Of a DNA stretch of 64,000 bases, positions 20,597 to 33,649 are shown in pieces. The notes under the pieces were generated by a model. The model saw only the letters and a program-made list of their open reading frames with translations. It was not told where the DNA came from and ran no database searches. The DNA lies in the NCBI GenBank assembly GCA_029945375.1, contig CM057067.1:1488001-1552000 (forward strand), written 5' to 3'. A program made the translations under genes and the position numbers. How positions within the stretch are numbered: position 1 is the stretch's first letter; each line of letters begins with the position of its first letter. The DNA comes from Agaricus subrufescens. Its lineage: Eukaryota; Basidiomycota; Agaricomycetes; Agaricales; Agaricaceae.

Positions 20597-22895
20597 TTTG
20601 CTGCTGATCTCTAATCTCTATGTAGTTTCATCTCGTGATTCGTCAGAATGATAAATGATGTTTTGTTGATTCCCCTAATTGGCTGAACAATTATAAGTCA
20701 ATGTTAATCAAACTGATGCACACCCAGTATAAACGACGTCAAAGTTAGCAGTAACTCTGAATAATACTGAATAAAATTGAACTACGAGGGCGATAATTCA
20801 ACTGAGTTTTATTCATTCCAATGACACGCAAGTGTCAAATTTATGAATAATTTATGTATAGTTAGTGATCACCAATCAGGGCGTCGAAACCGGCAGTTTA
20901 AACCTGGCTTCGTTTAGCTAAATTAGCCAAATTGACTTGATAAGGCATAATGTAGTACAATTTAGTGTAAAAAAATACATTTTTTACCGTCTCCCATTTT
21001 CCTGATGACAAAAGACAAAAGCAACACATGTAGTACGTTACATACTTCTCCCCCCTAGAGAGGGTCCTGTTATGTCGGACATTGGCGCACATTCTTCCTC
21101 ACACAGTACTTAACCATGGCAAGCCACCCGACGAACATGTATATTCATACACCTCTCACAGCACTTCTACGAATCTGTAACCTGGCTATCCTAGTTGGCC
21201 AAATAACCGTTACACCAAAACGGACATAACAGAATATCTTAGATATTCTGCAACCGACTAGTATGTATGCGGTAAGCTGAGGCTTACAGAATCGGCAGCT
21301 GCGTCCTTTTGGGTGTAGTGGTTACTTGGTGCTTACAACAGCGCACCCTTTCATGCTTCCAAGTAGAACTAATGGAGAGTGTTTGACTAAGGGTAGGACG
21401 TATGTATCGGAAAAATCAACGAGTAACACATTGGCATTTGTGAACGATATCGCATGAACACTCAGTGAAAATTTGAGCCCCAAACGTCACCATAATGTTC
21501 AGACCGCCAGACCGAGTCATATCCGAAGCGGAGAGAACATCATGAGCCTCAGATAATACTAGTTGAAACGTAAGCATAGACAGTTGGAATAGAAGAGTGC
21601 CAGTTCTTTTTGGAAACTGTGGTCCAGCCAGCTACTTGATGATTTGCTGTGTTTCTCGTATAGGAAGTACCATGCTGACCAGCCTGAGAATAACCGTTCG
21701 TGGAATCCCATAATCGCATTATCAAGGTTCAAGTCGGTGTGGCATTTGCCGCCGAAGTGAACAAGAACACGATGGGCTTCTGGTATCGTGTTTATAAACG
21801 ACGGGAGAAACTTCTTGCCACCCAAGCCATTGGGAGTTACCGACCTGTGAACTTTCAGTTGAATTGCGCTATACATTGAGAAACCTCGGGCCCCTTAAGT
21901 AAGTTAATGAATCATACTATGTGTCACGGACCTGTCGTACTTAACGCTTTCTGATTGACCTGGATATTAACCATGCATGATCACCAGGCTTTCGGCGGTC
22001 CTGTTTGGTGCCCATCCCTCGGTTGCGTGATATGAATCTCCCCTATCATGCCAAGATTTGGCTCACTTTGAGACTATGGGATGTCCCGGCGGTTACCCTA
22101 CATTTCTGGTGCCATATCACTAAAAGTCCGAGAAGATAGAGTGCACTTTTCAGCACTCATCAGCGATTCGGCAATCTCCTTTCCCGCTTTCCTCTTTGTT
22201 TTTCACTTGTTGTGCATGAGATACACGCGTAAATCCTAAAACATGAAAAGATTACGCACAACACAAGTATGATAGGATGGCAGCCAACGGTGATCTTTAC
22301 ACACTCGTCGAAAAAAAAGTCACAATTTCGCGTTCTTTCGGCTCCCTGTGACGCCTACAGGAGTTTTGTAAATCCGGGCCTAGAACATGGAGACAGCTTT
22401 GGTAACTCTTTTCATCCCTGTTACGCAAGCGAAAAAGCCCGCAGCAGGCATGCCGATACTCATGGTTGTTCTCAATGAGAAGACTTGATTATCCACGCCA
22501 TTGGCGCGGTCCTTCTTATCGCTTCACAATCAATACAGATCAAATGGTAACATAGGTCGTAAGGGTTCCTTTAGAAACAACCCAATGACACTTTTGTAAC
22601 ATCCAACTTTGGTTACGTTCATAAGACATTGCCGACTGTGTTGTGGAGCAACTTCCAAAAGAATTTTCAGCGCCAAAGAGGATGCTTCGACCAAGCAGTG
22701 CGACCAAAGTTTGAGATCTCGCTGATTCCCTCACTGGATACATACGGGATCCTGAACATGCGGCCTCCATGAACCCGAGTGCTTCTCTTCGAGCTGTCCG
22801 CCACTCAGACCAAACAGGTACTCACAGATTCAATTTTTGGAACTCGACTTGTCCGTGATCAAGACGAAAAAAAAAATTGGGGGCACTGAGATAGA
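20597..22895. other. Right end of the Plavaka element, then intergenic DNA
   Basis: No convincing gene. About 20700–20900 is AT-rich and may be the subterminal part of the transposon. A word at 20901–20911 (GTTTAAACCTG) mirrors one at the left edge of the window. A dispersed repeat lies at 21181–21261. An open frame of 105 codons on the minus strand at 21559–21876 has no recognisable domain and is probably fortuitous. Confidence 0.45.
21181..21261. repeat. Dispersed repeat, copy 1
   Basis: About 80 bp sharing a series of words with 32305–32392: AAC-CGT, TTACACCAAAA and GATATTCTGCA-CCGACT in the same order, with small indels. It contains a perfect inverted repeat AGAATATC/GATATTCT. It may be a MITE-like or SINE-like fragment. 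Confidence 0.55.
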
Positions 22896-22902
22896 TATAT
22901 AA
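22896..22902 (+). promoter_or_regulatory. TATA box of the lectin gene
   Basis: TATATAA, about 185 bp before the lectin ATG and about 130 bp before the donor of its 5'-UTR intron. This spacing allows a short leader exon starting near 22930. Confidence 0.6.
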
Positions 22903-23078
22903 GCCCTCCAAGTCGTCGAGTAAAAACCAGGTCTTCTTCTCTCTTGCATTCGAGTACGCATTTACTTCTTCCTCTAGGCTCTCATAAACTGACAGCCCTA
23001 CGTATCTTCTAGATACCTTACCAAAGGTTAGTTGCGCAGTGTGTCTTGCATTGTCAGGTCACTCAACCAAACGATTAA

Positions 23079-23510
<432 letters not shown>

Positions 23511-23566
23511 GTATGACCTTTTCTTAATGATTTATCTGGTAATCTAATTCAATTACTTTTGATCAG

Positions 23567-24548
23567 GCGACTCAGATGTACTATAGCGAATCCGTTTGTG
23601 AAGTGTACTGTGTGTTGTAAAGTGTGTTGTGTACTCGTCTCTCGTGTAGTTCGATGTCTGAAGTGAAAATGTATGTGCAATCTGTGATATCATGTTCGAC
23701 GACAACCATTCGTTCGAAAGGCTATTAAGACTCGCTCATCTAAAGCATTACTACTACGAACAACCCGTGGACCATGAACAGTGTTTGAATAGGGATAAAT
23801 CTCCAAATTTGGTATACGTCGATCTGCATGCTATTTTTGAATCGCTCTAACCCAAGCATATACTAGACCAGATATAGACCCTTTTTCTTCTTGGATTTGA
23901 ACTCATGATGCGACGCTTAGTCGCCAGTACACTACCGCCGGTATAAATGTAAAGATCAAACCCTAAGATACACGCACAAGGGAGATCGATAAACCCTATG
24001 TCATCTAGCGCGAAGACAAGACAGCATATAGACCCTTGACTTTTAGGCACACACATCCACCCGGAAAACAACAAAATAAATAAGAAAATAATTTTTTTTA
24101 GATCAGTACAACGGAAATACACAAAGTGCAACAACTAAACTATGTACGCAAATTAGAAAACCTAAAAGTACAAGACGTTTTTGAATTTTTTTCCACCCAT
24201 AGGAGTAAAAAAAAAGAGAAAGCATGATAGTAGTAGAAATAGCAGGAGAGATAAGGAAATTTGAGAGCGAAAAGAAAAAGAAAAAAAAATGCTAGACTAT
24301 AAACTATGTAAATGATGCATGCGTCGATATCTAATGCAAAATTGTGCTAGTAAGGATTTGTGTGGCCGGAGAGAGGGGGTTGGGGTAAAAAGAAAAAGAA
24401 AACAGGGTAATCATATGAAGAAATAACGGATGGGATGGGGTATTAAAAAAAACAAAACCAACTCGAAAAAGCAAACCGAAGACCATAGCTTTTTGAAACG
24501 AGTGAAAAAAAGCAGAACCCACCACCAAAAGAAGCGCAACAACATCCT
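23567..24548. other. Intergenic, convergent 3' ends of lectin and IRE1
   Basis: AT-rich with many A runs, and no credible gene. Contains a tRNA-like stretch on the minus strand at 23868–23950. Confidence 0.5.
23868..23950 (-). repeat. tRNA-like / SINE-like sequence
   Basis: On the minus strand TAGTGTACTGG resembles a pol III A box. About 30 nt later AGTTCAAATCC resembles a B box (consensus GGTTCGANNCC). Between them GCGAC/GTCGC can form a stem. No clean acceptor stem closes the molecule, so this is not a functional tRNA. It could be a SINE head or a decayed tRNA. Confidence 0.3.
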
Positions 24549-27500
24549 TCACGAATCCGCCAACTCAAAATAACTCCTAAAAATCGACTCATCCGCAAGT
24601 CCCGTCTCCTTCACCACCCGATGAACATGCAAAAACAATTCCGGAAACTTCCTCGTAAAATACGCCAAAAATCCCTCCGGCATATTACCCAAATGCCGTT
24701 TAACATTATCAGGTAAATCTTGATAATGATGTTTCTAGAAGAAAAGGGAAAAAAAATTCGTAACCACAATCAGAGAGAAAGGTAAAAAAACGAACCTTAT
24801 TCCTCAACGCCCTTAACAAATCTTGTACACTCTTCCCATCATACTTCCTATACTTCCCCAAATTCTCCATAAACATCCTATCCATCCTCGAATGCCAATC
24901 ATTCCCAACTATATTCTGCGCATTCTCTTCCAAAGCCAATAAATCAGGATCTTTCGGGTCCCTACACATAAATTCAAATCGGTCTGATGCTTCTTGCAAG
25001 AAATTCAATCGTCTTGAAGAGTCCCAGAAAAACGGATGCAGTAGACATGACGTTGTATCCGGCCTATAATGTTTTTACAAGGTTTGAGATTCAGTAACTC
25101 AGGGAATCCGAACAATAGAATGACGTACCGTTCCGAAGGTAAAGGGTCCAGCATTTTTTCAATCAGATTCGCAGCCTCAGTACCCTCCTCACCAAACCTC
25201 TCCAGAAACTCCAAATTCTTCGCATTCTTGATAATATTTACCTCCCTCTCATACCTATCCCCAAACGGATGTCCACCCCCAGTCAAAGTATAGTAATACA
25301 AGCATCCCAACGCGAATATATCCACACTCTTCGTCAACTTCGTTCTCCTCCCCTTTGCAGAATTAGATGACGACGAGGAAGACGAGGAGTTATTCGAAGA
25401 TATCGAGTGGTTGCCATTTGCACCGTGAACGGTCGCATTAGAACCTCGAGACGATTGATCATCACCCATCTCAACATCCAAATTCACTTCACCCCGCAAT
25501 ATCTCCGGTGCACGCCACCCAACCGTCCCAGCAGCCAAAGCTCCATGCACAGTCGGCATAAAACTCGTCTGATCCATATCCAACTTCTTACACAGCCCAA
25601 AATCTGAAATCAACATTCGATAATTTGCTCCCCTCGCTCCTCCTCCCGCTCCTCCAGGCCCCGCTCCATTAAGCCCACCACCTTTCGTCGAGACTAAGAT
25701 ATTCTGAGGCTTGATATCTCTATGCACCAATTTTAACGCATGTAAATGTCTCAACCCATTTGTAACCTGCTTCAACGCCCTCTTCGGATCAAAACTGACA
25801 GCAATATCCCTCCAAGCATCCCTATCCGGCGTCTCAATCAGATCCGCCAAACTCGCAGGACACAACTCCAAAGCGATATATAAGAACCCCGCATGAGCTT
25901 CTTGATAATAATATCGTATAACGTTTGGATGATCATCAGATTCTTGTAGAATGGATACTTCACGTGAAGCAAGAGTGACGAAATCAGCCAAAAGACGCTT
26001 GACTGCCACTGCTCGGCCTTGAAGTGAACCTTTGTACACAACAGTTCCATGAGAGCCATAACCTTTATTACATTGTTAGCGAAATAGACAGGAGGGGCTA
26101 GAAGCGGTTACTTACCAAGGACGCTATCGGAAACGACTAATGAAGGTCCCGGTGTACTTACAGCTTTAGGAGCGCTCGCTAAGATCAACGAGCTTGGCGT
26201 TTTCGGCAGCTTCGTTCCGTCATCCTCATCCACCCCAACACCCTTCCCATTCCCATTGACTTTCACATTATTTAACACAGGAGCATCCCCAGACCCATTT
26301 TTAGGTTTCTTAGAGCCTCGTTTACCTCTTCTCGTTTTCTTTTTCGGCGTCGCAGAATCACTACCACGTCTTGCTACAGGACCAGGTGTAGGTGGAGGGT
26401 CAACAACGACGAGATCATCACCCTCCCCTTCTGTTAGAGCACCTCCGTCTAGATCTTCCTTATCTGATTCGTCAACCGTGTTGGCAGGCTGCTTGGGGGT
26501 CGATGCTACAGGTGGGGGTAATTCGGTAGTTGACACCGTCACCGGAGAGGGTTGCAAGGATGACGGTGCCTGATTAGGGAACACCGCTTCGTCTCGAACT
26601 TCTTTTATTTTTGTCGCAGCAGCCGCCGACACGTCATTGTGGGGCATAATTATAGCTGCTGGCTGTTGTTCCACGACATCCTTTGGCATGACCAAAGACG
26701 AGCCGCCTCTCCATCTCGAAATTCCAAACATCATCAAGAAGCCCAAGATCAGTGTTGTCCACGCCACTTTTCCGATACCAAAGATACCACCACCGCCGAA
26801 ACCGGTAGACAACGGAGCGTCATGTGCAACAGGAGGATCGATTGTCAGAGGGGAGTTTTTGCTCTCATTGGAGGGAGATTGCTGAGAACGTGATGATGAT
26901 CCATGATATGCGTCCTGATCGGGTGAAGCATCCAATAAGCGCTTCATCCTCGTTTCGTGGCCGTCACCCTGATCTAATTCGAGTCGATGTATGCCAACTA
27001 GACATCTGCGGTCATTTATGATTGAGGCGTGACATTGGATGTCTCCTTCCAACCTATGGGATGATGGTGGGGAGGATTTGGCTTCTTGCAACTTCCTGCG
27101 CCGAGTTATTTCATCCACACTAGTAGCTGGTTCGTCGTCATCTTCGCCAAGGAGGCGACGTTGGCCGTCGAGTAAAGGATGACCTTTCCGTGGTTGCTGT
27201 TGATCCTGCTGGCGACCAAAGGCAACTAGAGGATATCGGTTTGGGGTTAGGGCGAACAGACTACCAGTTTCTTCCACTAATCCAATATAAGCCGAGGGTG
27301 GAGACTCGTTGGCCAATGAGGATAGGCCAGGTATAATATCTTGAATCTTTGGACGAGGTTGGAGTAGAACGAAAGGATGAGTCGAAGTGTCCAAGCTGGA
27401 CGACGATTTGCGGTTTACGACATCAAAAACAGCAACACTAGAAAAACCCTTAACAAATGTGGTGTCACTGATTGATGTCAACTTACATGGGTTGGCTGAA

Positions 27501-28495
27501 GGCGTTACGTCCCCATAATTGTTGGTGGTTATAAGTTGTTGTTACGGAGTCGATGGAGGATTTGGCCTTGAAAGAGAGGAGTTCGCCGCTAGGTAACGAG
27601 AGAATGTAGGCATTGTCTTTAGTCCGGCGGTAGAGGGACTGAATGTGGCTGTCCTCCCTGTTCGGACCATACGTTGAAAAAGAGAGATTTTGAATGGGGG
27701 GCCGGGTAGCAGGTCCATCAAGGTTTCCTGATCGTGTGGATATGATTGATACATGGTAGTCTGAGCCGCGGATTCAGGCACGGTTCGAAAAAAAGGCGGG
27801 AAGACCATACCTGTACGGCCAATATAGACCTCAGCGGGGGGCGCATTTGGCGGTACACTATCCTCCAACTCGTCCAGATCGAGTTCATCCTTGAAATGAT
27901 CGAATTGGTCCCAGGGGCATTCAGAATTGAGAGTCGCCTTGATTTTACCGGTCTGGAGCTCGACGACGAGCAAGGAAGTCTCCTTTTTGCCTACAAAGAC
28001 CCTGCTGTCGTTCTCGCCTCTGAAACTAAAAGGGGACATGTCGACGAGTTCCTGCATGGAAAAAGGGAAGCGCTGGAGAGGGGACGACGGATTCGGCATG
28101 ACATAGATGTCGCCCGACTGCGGTTCGATGATGTAGGCAGCTTGACTGTTGTCATCGGTGACGTCTGGATCGTAGTCGACATGGTCTGTGCGGACGAGGG
28201 GAGATAGAGCTGCGGGGGTGGAGGACGAGGACTGGGAGGAGGGCGTCATGGACCAAAGGGTCTCGCCAGATGTGCGATTTAGGGCATGGAGCTTGCCGTC
28301 TACGGAGGCGAGGAGGACGATGTCAAGGAGCTCGAGGTCGTCGAGATGGGCATCTGGCTGGTCGCGGGAGGGGTGCGAGTGCTGGTAGGGGGTTCTGTGC
28401 TCGACGAGGGCAGTGTGTGTAGGCGCAGGGGCGGGATTGAGGGAGACGATGTGGGCGAAGGCGGCGTGTGCTAGGAGGAGGAGACGGAAAAGCAT
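24549..28495 (-). CDS. IRE1: IRE1, unfolded-protein-response sensor kinase/endoribonuclease
   Basis: Six exons join in phase: 28495–27811, 27760–27487, 27437–26116, 26062–25129, 25063–24796 and 24734–24549, predicting 1222 aa. The ATG at 28495 starts a signal peptide (MLFRLLLLAHAAFA). The luminal beta-propeller domain has LASVDGKLHALNRTSGETLW, IGRTDYHVSI, and PIQNLSFSTYGPN, and senses unfolded proteins. A TM segment (AWTTLILGFLMMFGIS, about residue 540) follows. The cytosolic kinase has VAVKRLL, HRDIKPQNIL and DFGLCKKL, with a Ser-rich insert near GNHSISSNNSSS. The C-terminal KEN RNase has ALRNKKHHYQDLP and PEGFLAYFTRKFPELF. The protein acts in the ER membrane and would splice the HAC1-type mRNA. 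Its start lies only 58 bp after the stop of the next gene. Confidence 0.95.
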
Positions 28496-28553
28496 CTGGG
28501 CATTGCCCCGCACGGCTCAGGGCAAGAGAACAAGTGTATTTGGTAGTGTTTGT

Positions 28554-31307
28554 CTATCGGAGCTGGCGGGTATTAAATACAATCAGGTACGTGCAGGCAA
28601 CACACAGCCCGGCCGCGACGCCGGCACACGCATAGCAGAACGCATACCGGCAGCGCTGCACCCACGGATCAAACATCCGCCGCCGGCTCTCCGGCCGGCC
28701 GCGCACCTCTCGTAGCTTCACCCCATACATCTGGTCCAGCAGCCGGTTCGGCTTTTCCACCAGGCGCACTGCGAGGCCCCGCTGCCGCTCCGAGCCGGGG
28801 GGCGGGCGGGAGACGAACGGATAGCCAAAGGAGATGCCACGCAGGGACCGCTTGGGGTCGTTGAGTCTCGCACGGCCGTCGTCCGAACTCTGTTTCGCAG
28901 CAATCCACCTGGGAAGCGGCGGGAACTCCTCGCGCTTTTTTCCCTTGGCCACCCTGCTCTTTCTTCGCACGCAGCACTCCTTCCAGCCCCCCGAGAAATA
29001 AAACTCCCAGGCCCCCATCTTCGCGGGTTGCTCTCCCATACTCGTGAAATGCCATCCGCCGACCAACCACAGCACCGGACATAGGAATCCCAGCCAAAAC
29101 GCCCAGAATCCAGGCGTCACTTTTCCCAGGCCATGCTGCTTCTTGGCTTGCAAAAATATCGTCGTGATGCTCTGACGCGTGGGTATGCCGCGCTCGTGAT
29201 CCCTGTCCCACCGACGGGTGATGAATGACTCCGAGGCCGATGGCGGCGATGGCGATTTTGCGGGGAGGCCAGACGGCCCTGCTTCCATCTCGTACTCCTT
29301 CCTAATTGCGTCCGCATACCGAACCGTGTCCCTCTCGTGACCATCATATCCATATCCATATCCATACTCAGAATCATAGCCATATCCATATTCTTCTTCG
29401 TCGGCTTCCTCGCCTGGCGCAGACATCATATCATCGTCCCTGGTGACTCCTTCCGAGTACCTAGAACCATCAACGTCATCTTCTTCCTCAAAGAACTCTT
29501 CTTGGCTTCCATCAATAGTCGGCATCACACCTACCGTCCCGAGCGAACTACTATACCCCCGCGTCCACCCCACACTCTTTTTCGGTGGACGTGGTCCTAC
29601 ATTAGGATGTGGCCCCGGGAAATGAGGCCGTAAATCCAACGGCGGAATCATAGGCGGTTCAGCAGACACATTCGACCCTGGCGTTGACGCCCTCATCGAT
29701 CCTCTCGGTGTCATATTCCCATCCTCACCTCCCTCATCTCTCACATCCACATCCTGACCGCCACTCCCAGTCCGCGAAGTCTCACTGGACCTAACAGATC
29801 CCTGCCTCACAATTCCACCAGAACTCACATTGGCCGAAGTACTATTACTTCTCTGTGATCTTTGCGATCCCGTCCTATTCAACTGCCTCAAGAGAAAATG
29901 TTGAGCGTGAACCGGGGGAGGACCTAAAAATTGATCCAATCATTAACCCATCAACCCATCAACAACGAGGAAACCAGTCCACATACGCGTTAAATCAAAT
30001 CCATCGCCCCCATGTCCCTCGCCCACGACATGACCACCTGCCGCCGCAGTACCAGGCCCAGAACCCGGACTTACAGGCCCGGCACCAACAGTCTGGGTAT
30101 GACTCGTAGGAGTCCCATACTGTGACGCCGGGGAGCCGATCGTCGCACCTCCAGGACTCAACGTTGTAGTCGTAGCGGGCGTGATGGGTGTATTCGGGCT
30201 TTCACTCGACAAAATTCTGAATCGACGAATAGTCGAATTTCCAACAGTGTCCTCTCCGCCATCCGCAATTCCAATTGTCAGGTCCTCTTCACCCAACACA
30301 CTTGCAGTAACAGTTGACCTGCTTTTCCTGCTTAAGTATCGACTACCAGAAGCGGCGGGATCAGGTCCAAATAATGAAGGTGGCGAAGCTGATCGAGGTC
30401 TTCGTAAAGAAGCATTCGAGCCATGCGTAGTAGCGCCATTAGATGATACTGCCAATGAATTCAGTGTCGATTTTCGCGAAACTGCAGTCGACACCGGCGT
30501 TAGAGTTGTCGGAGAAATATAATCTTGTTCGGTTATCGGTGAGAGCGAACCAACGAACGGTTGTGGTTGACGGTGATGCGATGGGCGTGGTTGATACTGA
30601 TACTGATATTGATATTGATACTGTTGAAAATCAGGATGAGATGGAGGCAGTGGATGAATGTTGGCGGTATGAAGTTGTAGAGGAACACCATCGTATTCAG
30701 CGTATTCGTCATATTCAGCTACGTCGTCTTCTCCCTGCTCGTGTTGCTGATAATACTGCATTTGTAGTTGCTGCATTCGAAATTGAAGTTGTTGAGAACG
30801 ATGCAACGCCGATCCTTGCTGCATCTGGCCGACATGTTGTTGCCCATACTCCTCCTCTTCCTCCCCCTCCTCAAATTCCATTTCACGGTCATCTTCTTCA
30901 ATTCGCGTGATAACCGTCCCAACAACCGAACTACTCCGATGCCTTTCATGCAAAGGCTGATGTTGTCTTCGTCGACCAAACGTTCCCATAGGCCTATTAT
31001 CCTCAATCTCACTCAACATCCGTCGTTCCACATCATGTTCCCCAACAGAATGATTCCCTTCTTTCCTTTCTCCTTCAACATCATGATTATCTTCCGGGGA
31101 AGGCGGAGGAGAAGAAAAAACGAATTGTCGAAGTGCTGAAGATTGTAATGAAGTCCTTGCTGTCGTATCGTCATTATTACTATGTCGCAAACCGGTGGTG
31201 TTGATCATAGAAGAAGAAGCGTCCGCTGCCGTCGAAGATGGTGGAGTATTAGAAGAAGAGGAGGAGAAATTGCGTCTCCAATGTTTAACTAGAGCATCTA
31301 CCAACAT
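28554..31307 (-). CDS. Uncharacterised two-TM protein, disordered N-terminus
   Basis: Two exons, 31307–29987 and 29923–28554, join in phase (896 aa). The first 600 residues are low-complexity: Ser, Thr and Pro runs, Gln-rich (QQLQFRMQQLQMQYYQQHEQ), acidic ([10 protein letters not shown]) and a QYQYQYQYQ repeat. A Gly/Tyr repeat region follows (EEYGYGYDSEYGYGYGYD). The conserved-looking part is C-terminal: a hydrophobic segment FWAFWLGFLCPVLWLVGGWHF, a cytosol-like basic stretch (PLPRWIAAKQSS), and a second TM segment CYACAGVAAGLCVACTYLIVF near the end. I do not recognise the family. An integral membrane protein with a long regulated tail is inferred. It is in tandem with IRE1 and may share a compact intergenic promoter with it. 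Confidence 0.8.
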
Positions 31308-33016
31308 GGTGTCCGGGTTTTAAAAAAAAAGTCCAACAACTTGAGTCCGTGAAGATTTGGAACTTGTGTCAAGAAACAAGCAGAACAAGACGAAAATGTC
31401 ACAGAAAGCAAAGAACGAGGCACCAAAGTTTTTTTTTTTAAAAAAAAGAAGTCCAATTGCGTGTATAAGAGGGGGTCCAAAATGTGAAAACTCGTGTTCG
31501 GCGTTAGCAAGGGGAGAAGAGGAGAACAGAACAAGACGAAACAAGTGGGATGCCGTTGGGGTGGGGAGTTGGGTGGATGTTTGCCTCGAGGCAAAAAGGG
31601 TTCAGCCAACTCAACTCTCGAGGGTAGAAGACCCAAAACGCTACATCTACGCTCTCACACGCTATATATATATCTGCATAAAGTAAACTACCTACTTCCG
31701 CGCCGTTGACAGCATGAAGCAGCACAGTAGGGGGTACAATGTACTATATAGAAACCGGGTGAACACAACCAAACTGCGTTTTTCTCATCAATCACCGAAC
31801 TCATAGCCGTACCCCAAACTCGAAGCAATTAACGAAAGGCCCGAAAACACGCGTCTGTGAACTCACATTGCCCGGTGATTCGGCTTACAGTGGTGCCCTC
31901 AGGGCGGCCCGGATCCTCCCTCGCCCTCCATTTTTGACCCTGTCACTTGAGTTTCGATCAATACCTCCATTGTAAGCATAATCAGCACATACAGTAGTCG
32001 GCGCCAAGCAGAATTATCACAAGATATTCTGTTCTATGTCTTCTGCTCTAACAATCCCCTCAATAGCCGACAAGGATGAGCGTGCTTCCATTCAATTTCG
32101 AAGCCCAAACAACACGTTGAGCCCCTCCCTGATCGACGTGACCCTCATTGTTGGTGTCGGATTTTATCTATTTTATTTTTCGGGAGAAGAAAGGGTCTTG
32201 CCGTATGTCTTCTTACATGAAAGTGCGTGGCGGATTTTTCGGCAAAAGTCATCAATCACAAGATAGGACAAGGTCCCTTCCCCATGTTGGTATGATGCAA
32301 GCTTCAGGCTACCCTGGTTGACCAAGTAACCGTAACAGTTACACCAAAAGGGATGGGATCGTAGAATACCTTATGATATTCTGCAGCCGACTCAAGCCTT
32401 ATCAAATTTTTGTTGTCAGCGCATGATAGTCTGCCAGTGTACCGGGTGATTTGAAGAAACATGGTTTACACCTGGCGCCCGCCTCGGCGTCGGGCCATGC
32501 GTCGACCTGACCAAGAGAAACACTATTTCAAGCACCGCGGCATTTAGTCGGAGGTTCATGTATATACTTAGAGTAATTTGATTGAATACGTGGTATACAC
32601 GAGGATTAGGATCAAAGGACAAGTACAAAGTACACTATACAATGACAGCGAACGAGGGGGAAACAAAATCTGCCCCTTTATCTGTTGGGGTAGAGGCTAA
32701 ATAGTGATTTGACCGCCCTCATTGAAAAAACTGATGATCATGTAAGTAAGCCGCATCAGAGTTTTTCAAGTTGACGCAAAGTAACAAATTAAGTTTCATA
32801 TGAAATTTTTCTGTAGACAAATTTAAGCTTACCCGGATGTGTATATGTACTAGTACTCCATCAAGTATGTACGGCATCCATATATGAGCGTATCAAACGT
32901 CTACATATAAGGATTTAAATCCAGTTTGAGACCAGTCGACGCGGTTCACAATCGTTCGTCCGATAAACTAGGATTCAAGAAGAAAAAAAAAAACCCAACC
33001 CAAAAACAAGCTTTCG
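31308..33016. other. Intergenic
   Basis: No convincing gene. Contains homopolymer A/T runs near 31320 and 31430, a TATATATATA stretch at 31663, the second copy of the dispersed repeat (32305–32392), and a possible TATA element (ACATATAAGGA, about 32902) before the ORF at 33017. Confidence 0.5.
32305..32392. repeat. Dispersed repeat, copy 2
   Basis: Shares ordered words with 21181–21261: CAGGCTA(C)CCT-GTTG-CCAA-TAACCGT, TTACACCAAAA and TGATATTCTGCAGCCGACT. It is longer by a CAGT and a GGGAT-type insert. Confidence 0.55.
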
Positions 33017-33649
33017 ATGATGATGCATACGAATGATGAGAAATTTAGTGTGATGATCACGGGCGAAGATGCACAAGCATGTGCAATGCATCCAAAATTA
33101 AAGCAACCTATTCAAGGTACCTCGAGCGATTCTCGGCTCAATACGCTGATGCTGAGAAGAATATGTCAAGAAGTCTTCATAAAGGAAAAAACTTTATTTG
33201 AAGTGCGTAAGTATACACCACAGCTGACTCCACAGCAGAGTGGTTTTTGGTTGTACGCTCTAGAAGCGAGAAAGACGTTCGGAGAAAGACAAGATCCGAT
33301 GAGGAGCTTGAGAGGAGTGAGCATTTTGTTCATCAGAGTGCGGGAGCGTGCCTATCTTCAGCACTTTTATGGTGCCTTGCAAACTAAAATCAAGGGTATG
33401 ACGGAGTCTGATGATTACAAAATGTTATCGCTTAGCGGTTGGCTGATGCAAACAATCGAAAGTACAAACATAACACGCGCATTTGATTCACAGGCACTGC
33501 ATGAAATTGACAGCACGTGTACTAGTCGGGTGCAGAATATCATAAGACAGTCTGTCAGTATAACGGTTACTAGGCCGATTAGGGTAACAAGCTTACAGCG
33601 CGGTTCCGAGATATTTTTCATTCTCGTGCATCGCTTGATTGAATGCTGA
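33017..33649 (+). CDS. Hypothetical protein, 210 aa, single exon
   Basis: A single open frame of 210 codons starting MMMHTNDEKFSVMITGED and ending LVHRLIEC. There is no signal peptide, TM segment or motif that I recognise. It is somewhat basic, with a possible helical middle (NTLMLRRICQEVFIKEKTLFEVRKYT). Length, ATG context (A-rich leader) and a TATA-like sequence about 110 bp upstream argue for a real gene. Lack of any known domain, and isolation between two gene-poor stretches, argue that it may be an orphan or a gene fragment. Confidence 0.45.
   Translation: MMMHTNDEKFSVMITGEDAQACAMHPKLKQPIQGTSSDSRLNTLMLRRICQEVFIKEKTLFEVRKYTPQLTPQQSGFWLYALEARKTFGERQDPMRSLRGVSILFIRVRERAYLQHFYGALQTKIKGMTESDDYKMLSLSGWLMQTIESTNITRAFDSQALHEIDSTCTSRVQNIIRQSVSITVTRPIRVTSLQRGSEIFFILVHRLIEC

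Noticed and set aside
23868..23950. Functional tRNA gene
   Set aside because: The A/B box-like motifs are present, but no 7-bp acceptor stem closes the molecule and the anticodon loop would be five bases.
24549..28495. A possible one-base insertion in IRE1 near 27720
   Set aside because: Re-reading the sequence showed CCTTGATGG; the six exons sum to 1223 codons exactly and the luminal motif continues in frame.
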